Below are positions 30,959 to 42,097 of a stretch of DNA of 64,000 nt, in pieces. The translations under genes were made by a program, and so were the position numbers. The first letter of the stretch is position 1. Each line of letters starts with the position of its first letter. The notes under the pieces were generated by a model, which worked only from the letters and a program-made list of their open reading frames with translations, searched no databases and was not told the origin of the DNA. Source of the stretch: Warburgia ugandensis (lineage: Eukaryota > Streptophyta > Magnoliopsida > Canellales > Canellaceae); NCBI GenBank assembly GCA_035236585.1, contig CP141127.1, forward strand, positions 72,459,495-72,523,494, read 5' to 3'.

Positions 30959-31227
30959 ATCGATATCCTCAATCTAAGGTTGTGTACTATCTTCAACAGT
31001 CACATAAGCGAGAAATGCTTTGCACCCTCATGCATAACACCCTGCTGCCTTGGTAGAAAAGATGATGCATGAACTAGACAAGCTTTTTCTGCCCTGAAAT
31101 ATAAATACTGGTTGCCCACCTCAAAAATAATTTGCTTCTTACGGCAATCCATAGTAGCCCAATATGTAGCCAATCAATCCATCCCTAATATGACATCTTA
31201 ATTGACCATATCCAATAGAATGAGGTC

Positions 31228-31449
31228 TCAATCCATCCTCACACCTGATAACGCCACTGGTATCTCCTGAAGATACTCACTAGCCTCTATACTCTCTCTC
31301 ACGGGTGTCAAAATATCCAACCTAAATGCTAATTTATGAACACATACGTCAAGATAAGAAGCAAAAGTATATGAAATAAATGAATGAGTGGACCCTGTAT
31401 CAAAGAGGGCCCTAGCATGTCTGTCTAAGACTAGAAGAGTACCTTCCAC
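31228..31449 (-). pseudogene. Aspartic protease of the Tekay-like element
   Basis: Contains A-L-F-D-T-G-S-T-H-S-F-I-S, the D-T/S-G catalytic motif of retroelement proteases, and a hydrophobic continuation. In the family it cuts the gag-pol precursor. It lies between the gag zinc-finger remnant (about 31,590) and the reverse transcriptase. The frame is open for 73 codons only. Confidence 0.85.
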
Positions 31450-31559
31450 AACCTGATTTGAGGCCTATACCTACCCCGATGTGATAACAAAAACTCATCC
31501 CTATCTCCGTGCCACAGACCCATCTTTGCACCCGTCTCATCCTACTTCTCCTTCCGTAC

Positions 31560-32653
31560 CTTAGGATAGTCTTTAAGGAAATGTCCTACACCCCCCGCCC
31601 CCCACGACCAAAACACCTATACGACTGTCTCTGAAAAGGTGACTGGTGGTGTCGCTAATATTGTTGTCTGTCAGGTCCATTACACACTCGCTCAGGGTGC
31701 TAACCCTTGCATTTGTCACACCTCCTCTTTTCTGTGTATCTCCTAGGCTTGGTCGGTTGTTGATAAACTAGTGCTCTATGTGACCACATCGCACTAAATG
31801 GTCTCTTGCCCTTAGCGAGAGAGTACAAGCTCCCTTTAGTCTAAAGAGAATTCTTCTTCAACGTGGAGGCCATGTCAGCGACATCTCGTACAGGCGTGGG
31901 TCATGAAGTAATTACTCGATCCCTCAGGCAGGGTGTCAACCCATCCACAAATCTTTTCATGGCCTCCTTATCTGAGGCAAGCACGTCAAGAGCAAATCTC
32001 CTTAGTTTAGTAAATCGGTTCAAGTACTGCTAAACCGTCATATCCCTCTGCTCCAGGGTGGCAAATTCTTTCTTCAATGATTACAATGCATGTGGTGGAA
32101 AGTACTTGTCATCAAAAAGCCTGCTTAAAAGCTTCCCAAGTATTCATCTCTGTGGATGATGGTCGTGTACATGTAAAAGTCTGCCACCAAAAACTTGCCT
32201 CACCCTTTAGTAGGTAAGCAGCTACTCAGACCTAATCCTTGCGTAAAACCTCCATTGCATCAAATGTCTTCTCTGCCTCAAACAATCATTTCTTTGCCTC
32301 CTCAATATCAACATCACCATAGAAGGGTGGCACCATCTTTTGGAATTACTCCAATAGTTTATCTATCTTCTTAGAGTTACTCGTAGCATCACCCTCAGTG
32401 GTCTTAGGTTTTAGTGGTGCCTACACCTAGTGGGTAGACTGAACAAATGAATCTATTGGTGCCACTGGGGTGGCACCACGAGGTCTGGGTTCACAAGTTG
32501 AACTGTAGTCCTAATCTATTACTGTATGAGGGGTATCAATCCTTGCATCACTCTATTCACTAACTCAATATCGTGATCCCCTTGATCAGAAGACTTAGCA
32601 GGTGGGCCAACTGGCGTAGCACGGGTAGACCTTGTCCTTCTTAGAGGAGCCAT
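31560..32653 (-). pseudogene. Gag of the Tekay-like element, broken
   Basis: The probable start is the ATG at 32,651-32,653 (M-A-P-L-R-R-T-R-S), about 120 bases after the primer-binding site. A retrotransposon gag core is readable at about 32,360-32,180: F-Q-K-M-V-P-P-F-Y-G, then E-A-E-K-T-F-D and L-L-K-G-E-A-S-F-W-W. A zinc-knuckle remnant lies near 31,610-31,590, reading Y-R-C-F-G-R-G without the full C-C-H-C. Many stops. Gag forms the particle that houses reverse transcription. Confidence 0.75.
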
Positions 32654-32771
32654 CTGTAGGGATTCAAATATCACTAAGTGTAAGTTCCTCCCTCCTAGTT
32701 CTCTTTTAACTATGATTCATGGACTGTCATATACATATAAGTAGACCTTTGTAATGATTATAATGGAATAG

Positions 32772-32790
32772 ACTAGGCTCTGATACCAAC
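32772..32790 (-). promoter_or_regulatory. Primer-binding site of the Tekay-like element (initiator tRNA-Met)
   Basis: The complement reads GTTGGTATCAGAGCCTAGT, an exact TGGTATCAGAGC core, directly after the 5' LTR end GGTGTTACA. Confidence 0.9.
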
Positions 32791-33295
32791 TGTAACACCC
32801 TGAGTTTTTATACCATTTTTTTTTATAAATAATAATAATAAATATCGTTGGGATCCAAAAGTTAAAAGGTTTTATTTGCTATATTGTATAAAATGTTTCA
32901 CTTAAAAACTCCCGGGTGTTATTTCCTTTTTCAAAAACATCGCAACCACGATTATGAGATAAATATAAGTATGCAATAATAAATTTAAAACAATACTAAT
33001 ATCAAATCCAACATCAAAACCAATGGCTCCTTTATTTTAAACCATCAATATCCAAAACATAATAATGTGGCCTAGGGTCTATCCATCATAACATTCCACC
33101 ATACTTAATAACATGTCCATAGTGCATAAATGTCACAATCAACTCAAGTATAAATGTATACAGTCCATAATATAAATATGAAATGCAGTCTATCTCATCA
33201 CTCACATCGAGCTATCTATTAGTAAGGTAAAGATGATTCCTGCTGCTATCACGATTCCACCACGGTCTTGCCTTTCCTGTTGTCGCGCTCAATAT

Positions 33296-33327
33296 CTAAG
33301 GCATTGTAAAACAAAGCAATGCCTCAG
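33296..33327 (-). other. Conserved hairpin in the Tekay-like 5' LTR
   Basis: AGGCATTG (33,299-33,306) pairs with CAATGCCT (33,317-33,324) around a 10-base loop, then AGCAAGCTATTGCTTGGTAGG follows. Two base pairs differ from the long-LTR version in a compensatory way. Confidence 0.7.
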
Positions 33328-35428
33328 CAAGCTATTGCTTGGTAGGTACATAGACACTTAATGTAATAACAATTGAAACATAAAAAGCATGTTGAATAGC
33401 AATGCTAATATAAGTGTAAGTCATAACATTTGTGGAGTATAAGTATCATAAGAAAAATATCATGTGCGATAAAAACATGAATCTCATGAGTGTAAAATAT
33501 GATACTCTTATGGGTGTAAAACATGATCTGATCCAATCTCAATGAACATACAATAACCAACAGGGCACCCCAAAGTATATGGGTCCCACAAGTGTCTCAC
33601 ACACTCGTACAACAGATCATGAGTACTCATATCAATCCTCTGAGTGTCGTCACACGTAGGCATACAATAACATCTCCATGCTCATCATGCAAGCATACAG
33701 AACAAGAGTGTTGATTGTCATGCTATAATGGCAACCACTCTAGGGTCTTAACCACCGCTGCTCCCCATCAACATCGTAATGGGAGACTTGATGTCTATCC
33801 CCATGGGAAGGCCTAGACCAGTAGTGTGAACTACCCATGTTACCAAATCCCTATCGAAAGCCATATGCGGGCAGGTGTCTATCATATCATAACCATATTA
33901 TAAATTCAGAGGGTGGGTGGCCGGTCCTACTCCCTCCTAGCATGACATCCACCGAGTGAGAGCACCCGTCATAAATTGTAAAACATATAAATCGCGTATC
34001 TCGTAAAATCAGGAGCACTCATGGCTCACAATCCCCAAGGCACACCTCTCATCCTAGGGTTAGCCTCTCAAGGGATTAGCCACCAAGCTTCCACCATTGA
34101 TTGTATGAAAAACCATCAATCTCAGTGATGCAATAAACAAAGAAAGATATTTATTAATCATATATAAGATACGCGATATCAATACCATAAAAAAATCGAT
34201 CATAAAAACCCATTCAATGTACTAATGAAATCTCATATCAATCATGGCATAAACTTTGAAATTTACAGATATTAGAAATGAATAAACATGTGACAATCAA
34301 TCATGATGCTATGATGATGCAACATTTTAGAAAATTAAAGTGCCACATTAAATGTCATCACCTACCTTAGTGAAAGTACAATCAAATCAAATCAGGCACA
34401 TACACCTCTCAAACCACGTGCTCTGATACACCTATCAGTATCACAGTACTATTTTGAATTATTTATTTCATCTTAATAGAATCCATGGCCATCCAACCGT
34501 TGGATCATTCTTTAAGGCCTCTGATTATGATTAAATCATTAATTATAACCTTAATCATCAATAATCAATGTCATTTCATGTTCATCTACTCATTTTAGTG
34601 TGTATCTAAAGTTTACACATTGATTTGACAGTTAGATCACTCTCAGATCAACGAATTCCATGATCTGGGTTAGATCAATGGTCCAGATCAATTCTAAGAT
34701 GAATACACCTAATCCATTCCTTAGATTCATCAATTCATCCTTTAATTCATCCAATTATTCAAGTTCTAAGGTTTGATTATCCTCTAATCGACCTCATCTA
34801 AGTAATTGAGTACATTTTCGTAGGTTTAATCAATTAACTAAGCTCAAATCAAGGTTTAGATGTTAAATTCATGTTTACGTTGTTGAGACAATTCCAACGG
34901 ACCTTTTGGATCAAAGATAGGGCTTATGTAGCCTCCATAATCTCAAAAAAACCATTTCAGATCAAAATCCAGACAAAAACTCCAGTTTACACCGATTTGC
35001 ACCTGCGGAACAGTTTACACTGATTTATACCAATGTAAACCGGCATACCTAGTGTGATGACCTGGATTTTTGAAATACATTTTGTTATTTATTTTCAAAT
35101 GGTGATCGACCAATTTTGCAAACATTTTGATAACTTACGTAGCGAAAATATTTTCTTTAAAATTCTTTTCAGGAAACCCGAATGCCACATTTCAGTCACA
35201 AATACATACATAATTTTGTATACAACATATGTTTCGAAAGAAACTCATTTTATTAAAATTACAAGATAGATCCAGCAATTCACATACATAGCCCCTTTAT
35301 TATATCTTATGTCAAAAATACACAAATCAAAATACAATCCAATCTTTTCCACAATAGTACATAGTCTTAATCAATAGTATGGTCTTCATCTTCCCATGTC
35401 GTATCTTTCCATTCTTTTCTTTCTATGT

Positions 35429-35469
35429 CTGAGATATTGTTAATATTCAAACATTTACAAATATCTCAG
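35429..35469 (-). other. Conserved hairpin in the long LTR, copy 2
   Basis: CTGAGATATT pairs with AATATCTCAG around a 21-base loop, followed by CAGGCTATGCTTGGTTGGGG. Homologous to 16,807-16,837; the loop is longer. Confidence 0.65.
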
Positions 35470-37322
35470 CAGGCTATGCTTGGTTGGGGATTCAAGAACA
35501 TATGGAATCGTATAATTCAAAAGTACAATATTCATAATCATCATATTCCATATGAATCACATAATTCAATTTCTATGAACCATACCATATATGATCATTC
35601 TATCATATAATTTATCATGTAACATCCACTATGATAATTCCACACCACTCACCACTAGATCGTATGTATATATATATATATAAATAGTCAAAAATCGTGA
35701 ACAATAGTCAATAGCTCAAACATCAATAATCATACTCAGATATACTGAGTTGATAAATCATCCAGACTCTTGCTAGAAAAATACTCCCTCATTAGGGCAG
35801 TATTAGAATCTCACTATGCCATGCATCATAATGCAAATAATCAAGGACTACCATGCTGCAGTCTAATCCGTACTAGCACACTCAAATAACTGCCCTATTC
35901 ACCAATGATACCATGATGGAAAATATTGTGTCACTGTCCATATGGGGAGACAGGACTTTCACAGTAGAGCCTTCCCATAATTGTCCAACCCTACTTTTAA
36001 CCTCTCTTTGGGCAAGGTATAATAATATCATCAAATTTTGGAAAGCAAGCCCTCATAACTTCCTCAGCATAGCATCCTCAAGCTTATGTCTGTTTAAAAC
36101 AAAACCACAAGCCTCCATGCTTGTATCTAAAATACTTCTTGGACATCTTACACGATCTGTCTATTTATGTTATCATCCTCGTATTCAATATCCTCATACT
36201 AAGGATATAATTTCATTTCTAAATTTAGGGATCCTCATTTACAATGAATGATACCCATGTTCATATCAGTTTAGGGATTAATCATTTGTTGTAAATGATC
36301 CCCATTTCCTTTAATTTGGTATTCACATACCAAATGTTATTAAGTGTAAGTATACTCATTTGATACAAATGATATCCATTATTATTATGTTTTTATCTAA
36401 GTTTAGGGGTAATCATAAATAATACCCAGGTATTTATTATGTATTCCATCTAATTTCAATAGTTATCTCTATCTCTTATACATGAATTATGATTCAAATA
36501 TAACTAAGCATTTTATTATTCTTAAACATTATAATGCCTATGTATAACAACAATTCCGTAGACCATAGGTCTTGTATTCTTAAAGTTCCACTTACCTTCA
36601 TGTAGTGATCCATCCCTTCAGAGCTTCCATGATTGATGTATGTAATTTATAAATACATACATATTGTCATTATCTGTACAATTTTGGATAATCTCCAATC
36701 TATATTCCTTATCTAATCTTGTCCTTTGATATAAAGAATCTAGATCTATCTTGTGTTCCTATCATCCATACAATCTATCTTCCTCAAATAGTATTTTATC
36801 CTATTGATCAATAGATCTGACGATTAGAATGATCTTCTAACCTTTCAGACCTAAGTATTTTCTATCTTTAAGTCTTTGTGTGTCCATCTCCTTAATCTTG
36901 ATCTTTCATAGATCCTTTGATCAACCATTTATACTTGTTGATAAAGATCAAGGGCCTTGATCTTCTATCATCTAGTTCTTCTTTGATCTAAGTTCAGTTA
37001 TTTGATCATCCCCAAGGAGGATGATCCTGGTTCTCTTCCTTGAATCATATTTGGTCAAGGGTTTGGATTATCTGATCTAATGATCTAGATTTGATCTACA
37101 ACATACATACTAATAAACATGCATATTAAGTACAATACAATGTTATGATTCTTATTGTTCTTGATCATTCGAGATCTCCTTATGGATCTTATTTGATCTT
37201 GATTATCTTACTTACCATTTTTATTAAGATTAGATATTTTACTAACCTTTTATGATCTTATTATTATTCAACCAGTTAATGTTTTACTGGTTGAAGATAG
37301 CTTATTTCATCATAAGTCTAGA

Positions 37323-37706
37323 CTACTCCTCTTATTTCCAATTGACTAAGGCTTACTAGTTGAATGGCTGAACACAAAGTGGTTACTTCAATCCTCATGT
37401 AAGGAGGCATTTAGACCTCACAAACGTCAAAGAAAGGTACGGAAAGAGCGAGGCTCTATTAGAAAACCCCCTTAACCACCATGTTTAGCATTCATTAGAG
37501 TGACTTTAGCTCAACCTTTCATAAGGTTCCTCCAAGCATTTTAACCCTGCGTACTCTTTATAATTGATTTTAATTAAGTCCATGAACATTTAAAATTTCA
37601 TTCATGGGGTTTATTATTCTCCTAGTTTGGGTTAAGGATTTCATAATCCTTATATTGTCCTACTAACTATAGCCCTTACTATCATTAAGTCCATATCATT
37701 CATTCC
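37323..37706 (-). other. Shared leader module, copy M3 (in long LTR copy 2)
   Basis: The closest relative is M1 at 18,331-18,715. It also matches M2 and M4 in the LARD bodies, for example AAGGAGGCATTTAGACCTCA and GAAAGAGCGAGGCTC. Confidence 0.75.
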
Positions 37707-38986
37707 ATGTAAATGTCCTTCAATTATATTTTTCATTTAATTACATTTTCAATGTAATTTACATAACATAAGCATTAAAGCATAAATAAATAAATAAATC
37801 TAACAATTAAATCTACTAAGCAATAAAAGACATTTACAATATCATTCAATAATTCAAATAAAAATTTAACATGGCGTAACTGATCATCATGATCCAACGA
37901 TCATATTGGATTTCTATTCATTTTTCATCCATTTAGGGTTTAGATCTTGATCTTTCATTTTCCTTTAGATCTAATACATTCTCTTAATGTGATTTTATCA
38001 CTAAATAATTGATGCATCTCATCAAATGATCTGATCCTTCTTGATCCAATCGATCAAGAAGATCTTAAGCCATTTTATCCAATTTAAGGGCATAGATCTT
38101 AATCTATCCCAAATTATCATCATCAAGTCCATCAATCCATATGATCTTAACTTTATATCATCATCCAAATACATCCACACTATCCAATCTTCCTTTATCA
38201 AATTGATCAAGGAGATTACCATTCACTTTTATGGATTTTACTACTTTTAAGGGTCAAGATCTTATGATCTAGAAAATAAATTACATCCAACCATTTAATT
38301 ATTGTAATTATACATTTAGATCATCATATAACTATTTTGGAAGGTCTTATCATGCTTGATTAATCAGATCATGAAGATCCATGCTCACTTTTATGATTTT
38401 TCTTCTTTTAAGGCTACGTCTCTTAATTAAACACAGATCAGTCACTTCTAACCATTGATTCCATGTTCTAGAAGCACAAGATCATCAATGGATCAGAATT
38501 ATAAAGTTTGATCATTTCAAATTTCACTGATCATAGGAATTAGTAATACTATTCTTTTTTAACAAAATTTTACATGCATCAAAACATAAATTTTTTGAGT
38601 TCAATACCTTATACAAGTAACAAGAAATCTATAACAACTTTTAGATCTAAAATTGGAGCTAAATTGAGCTCTCAATTGAAGAAACAAGGTTATAGTTCAA
38701 CAAATGGATGGCTCAGATCTAATTTAGGCGAATCGGGTGCGGGGACCACCATCGGCCCATGTCTGTTACCACCTTTTACCTGTGATCTGAGAGGGGTGAC
38801 TGGCTATGGGCGAGATGGGGCTAAGGGCGAGATGGTCCAATCTGGACCGTCTAATCACCTAGCCTTGGATCACCCTCCAATCCTTAAAATCAAGAGCTAA
38901 GATTTCACCTCTTGGGGATTTTGGGCCCCAAGATTCCATCTAATGGCTTAGAATTTACTTATGAGCTATCAAAGATGGAGATCTCA

Positions 38987-40433
38987 TGTGACGACCCAGG
39001 TTTTCCCCAAGCATTTTTAAATGCAAGATCTAATTCATAGGGCGAGATGCATCCCTATTTGAAAACCATTTTATAAAAATGATTCAATGCAGCTAAAAAT
39101 CTTTTCTTTTAAACTCATTTTGAAAAACCCCTAGTGTCATTTACTTTCACAACTACCAAAGTAATTTTTGAAAATTTCAGAAATTATAAATGTCTTCCCA
39201 AGTCTATCCAGTTACAGCTCACACCCCATTTGTAAATAAATACAGATACATGCCCAAAGGGTAGAGAGTTTACTTACATTCATACTTGTCTCTTCTTCAT
39301 TTACTTGATCTTAACACTAACATTTCCTGATGCGTCTCCTACTCGTGAGTGGAGCTATCCTGAAAAATAATATATTTGGGTGAATATTTCTCATACCCAA
39401 TAGGTGATTTGATATTACCATTTTGAAAACACGGTAAGCAACATGCATGATTCCAAGAGCTTTTCATGCAAAACATCAGTGATTCTTTCTGTGTAAGCAT
39501 ACATAGTTATGCATAAAACATAAGGTTGTTGATGCAATTTTAATCATGGAATCCTTTCTTATAATCTAGTATTCAACGATATAAATATGATCAAAATCAT
39601 GAAATAGAAATCAATAGATCCATATACGAAAATCTCGACAAATGCATTAAACCAGCGAGTCAAATATAATAAGCATGAAACTCTTAAATTAGTCATCATT
39701 CAAGCAGATGCTAGTATCATGCACATTAGTCTCTCGGCATAAATGTCATTCCAACTGGTCATGAGTACTCGTATACGACCATCTTAATGCTATATGCATA
39801 TCAATCACACTGAAATCATAGGGTCACTATGCTCATGACCAGAACTACTCTAAATTGTGTGTCTCCGATATCTAGAGACCAGTCCACCATAGCCTCCATG
39901 GCGACTATGGATATGTCCTTGAAAGGGTGCCGTGAACACCTCTAGTGGTCGTCCCTGTTTACCACAGGAGTCAGGGAAGGGACAATACGGTTTTTGGCAG
40001 CGATACCATCCACCTTTTTGGTGGTAGAGGCTGAGAGGCCAAACCCATACCCCTCAGCATAGTGCCCATTAGGCTCAATAGCCCAATAACATACATAGTC
40101 CAAATCTCAAATCAACATAAATCACGCAATTTATGCATTTGTTTTCAAAGTATGCGAGTATGGCATAAACTCTACTCATGCTAGTACCATAATTAATGTT
40201 ATAAATCTGTAAACTCGTATAAGAATGGCATGGTTTAAAAACACATACTAATTACAGCAATAGAAACAGGAAACTTAATTTGGGATGCACTTTGAAAACA
40301 GATTAGTATCAGATTACTACCTCGATGTTCCTTGAATCGCGTTATTTACTACTCGATCCTGGATCACTTTTGTGCAACCTTGGATATTAATGGATAACAA
40401 GGATTCCGTATTATTTTCCAACCTTTACGGATC
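38987..40433 (-). repeat. Palindrome, left arm (inverted LTR end)
   Basis: About 1.45 kb, complementary to 40,556-41,721. In about 120 hand-aligned bases (39,738-39,858 against 41,133-41,255) I count roughly 10 differences. It holds a 277-base segment (about 39,180-39,456) absent from the right arm. Its outer 200 bases resemble the ends of the long LTRs at 16,401 and 35,053, so it is a related LTR family. Confidence 0.85.
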
Positions 40434-40555
40434 ATTACGTAGCCTTATAGATTAACGGCTAGATCTACCTTTTTGGCTCTATAAGCCCTTGCTTAGTGTG
40501 CTTCTAGGCTAGATCTAGAAGATCTTTATAGTTCTTAGGACGTATAAGGATTTGT

Positions 40556-41721
40556 AAAGGTTGGAAAATAATACTAGAATCCTTGTTATCCATTAATATC
40601 AAGGGTTGCACAAAAGTGATCCAGGATCGAGTAGTAAAGAACGTGATTCGAGGAACATTGAGTTAGGTAGTCTGATATTACCATGTTTTCAAAATGCATC
40701 CCAAATTAAGTTACCTATTTCTATTGTTGTAATTAGTATGTGTTTTTAAACCATGCCATTCTTATACGAGTTTACGGATTTATAACAATAATTATGGTAC
40801 TAGCATAAGTAGAGTTTATGCCATGCTCGCATACTTTGAAAACAAATGCATAAATTGCATGATTTATGTTGATTTGAGATTTGGACTATGTATGTTATTG
40901 GGCTATTGAGCCTAGTGGGCACTATGCTGAGGGGTACGGGTTTGGCCTCCCAGCCTCTACCACCAAAAAGGTGGATGATATCGCTGCCAAAAACGGTATT
41001 GTCCCTTCCCTGACTCCTGTGGTAAACAGGGGCGACCACTAGAGGTGTTCACGGCACCCTTTCGGGAACATATCCATAGTCGCCGTGGAGGCTATAGTGG
41101 ACTGGTCTCTAGATACCGGAGACACATGATTCAAAGGATTTCTGGTTGTGAGCATAGTGACCCTATGATTTCAGTGTGATTGATATGCATATAGCATTAA
41201 GATGGTCATATACGAGCACTCATGACCAGTTAGCATGACGTGTATGCCGAGAGACTAATGTGCATGATACTAGCATCTGCTTGAATGATGACTAATTCAA
41301 GAGTTTCATGCTTATTATATTTGACTCGCTGGTTTAATGCATTTTCCAAGATCTTCGTATATGGATCTATTGATTTCTATTTCATGATTTTGATCATATT
41401 TATATCTCTAAATACTAGATTATGAGAAAGGATTCCATGATTAAAATTGCATCAATAACCTTATGTTTTATACATAACTATGCATGCTTACACAGAAAGA
41501 ATCACTAATGTTTTGCATGAAAAGCTCTAAAATTTTCAAAAACTACTTTGGTTGTTGTGAAAGCAAATGACACTCGGGGTTTTTCAAAATGAGTTTAAAA
41601 GAAAAGATTTTCTACTGCATTGCATCGTTTTTTATAAAATAGTTTTCAAATAGGGATGTATCCCACCCTATGAATTAGATCTTGCATTTAAAAATGCATA
41701 GGGACAACCCGGGTCGTCACA
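40556..41721 (+). repeat. Palindrome, right arm (LTR end next to the primer-binding site)
   Basis: About 1.17 kb, the inverse complement of the left arm, with a 277-base gap at about 41,530. It ends GGGTCGTCACA and runs directly into GTTGGTATCAGAGC. The 122 bases between the arms (40,434-40,555) pair only loosely, with GGCTAGATCT present twice as a direct repeat. Confidence 0.85.
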
Positions 41722-41827
41722 GTTGGTATCAGAGCTAGACCCCGACACGGTGTGGGTGGCTAGCCGCACGCGGGCGCTCACGTGTGGTAAGACATGCAGG
41801 GCCGCGTGTCCCCTAAGGGGGAGAGGT
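41722..41827 (+). promoter_or_regulatory. TRIM primer-binding site and body of the chimeric element
   Basis: GTTGGTATCAGAGCTAG begins at 41,722 with an exact initiator tRNA-Met core. The rest aligns with the complement of 13,491-13,576 (GGTGTGGGTGGCTAGCCGCA, then CGCGTGTCCCCTAAGG) and ends in a purine tract GGGGGAGAGG before the LTR. Confidence 0.85.
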
Positions 41828-42097
41828 TGTGAAGCCTTGGCCGATGAGGGCGGGTTGATGAGAGTTGGCCAAGAGGGTTGGCAGGCTTCTAGGCAAGGTG
41901 AGGGATTGAGTGTTAGTCCCACATCGCTAGGGGAAAAGTTATTAGGCTCTTGATAAGAGTGCTAAGGACTTCCCTTACAACAAGGCCTTTTCCCCTACCG
42001 GGGCAAGAACAAAACCATGGGTGGGCTACGTGATATGAGCCTCAATCTGCTGACACAGACAATATCATTTCAAGGTGTGGGCCCTCGGGCTGTTACA
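41828..42097 (+). repeat. TRIM-family LTR of the chimeric element
   Basis: 270 bases, TGTGAAGCC to CTGTTACA. It shares with 13,595-13,821 (complement) the words CTCTTGATAAGAGTG, TTACAACAAGGCC and ACAATAT near the end. No second copy lies upstream of the primer-binding site. Confidence 0.8.

Larger units (their letters stand above)
38987..42097 (+). mobile_element. Chimeric LTR element: 2.7 kb palindrome joined to a TRIM body and LTR
   Basis: Flanked by a perfect 5-base duplication TCTCA at 38,982-38,986 and 42,098-42,102. From the left: an inverted repeat with arms 38,987-40,433 and 40,556-41,721 (outer ends TGTGACGACCC and GGGTCGTCACA), an initiator tRNA-Met primer-binding site at 41,722-41,738, a TRIM body to 41,827, and a TRIM 3' LTR (41,828-42,097, TGTGAAGCC...GGCTGTTACA). 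The right half is the same family as the TRIM at 13,093-13,821. The left arms are the 3' (U5) ends of a gypsy-type LTR. No TRIM 5' LTR is present; the palindrome stands in its place. No protein encoded. Confidence 0.85.

Noticed and set aside
38987..41721. The palindrome as a sequencing or assembly artefact
   Set aside because: The arms differ at roughly 8% of positions and by a 277-base gap, and the whole is bounded by a perfect target duplication, which a chimeric read or misassembly would not give.
38987..41721. The palindrome as a foldback DNA transposon
   Set aside because: The outer tips match the ends of gypsy LTRs, and the target duplication encloses the TRIM part as well, not the palindrome alone.
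41722..41740. A possible tRNA-Met gene fragment
   Set aside because: Only the 3' complement of the tRNA is present, exactly after an LTR end. It is a primer-binding site, as at 13,577, 32,772 and 60,545.
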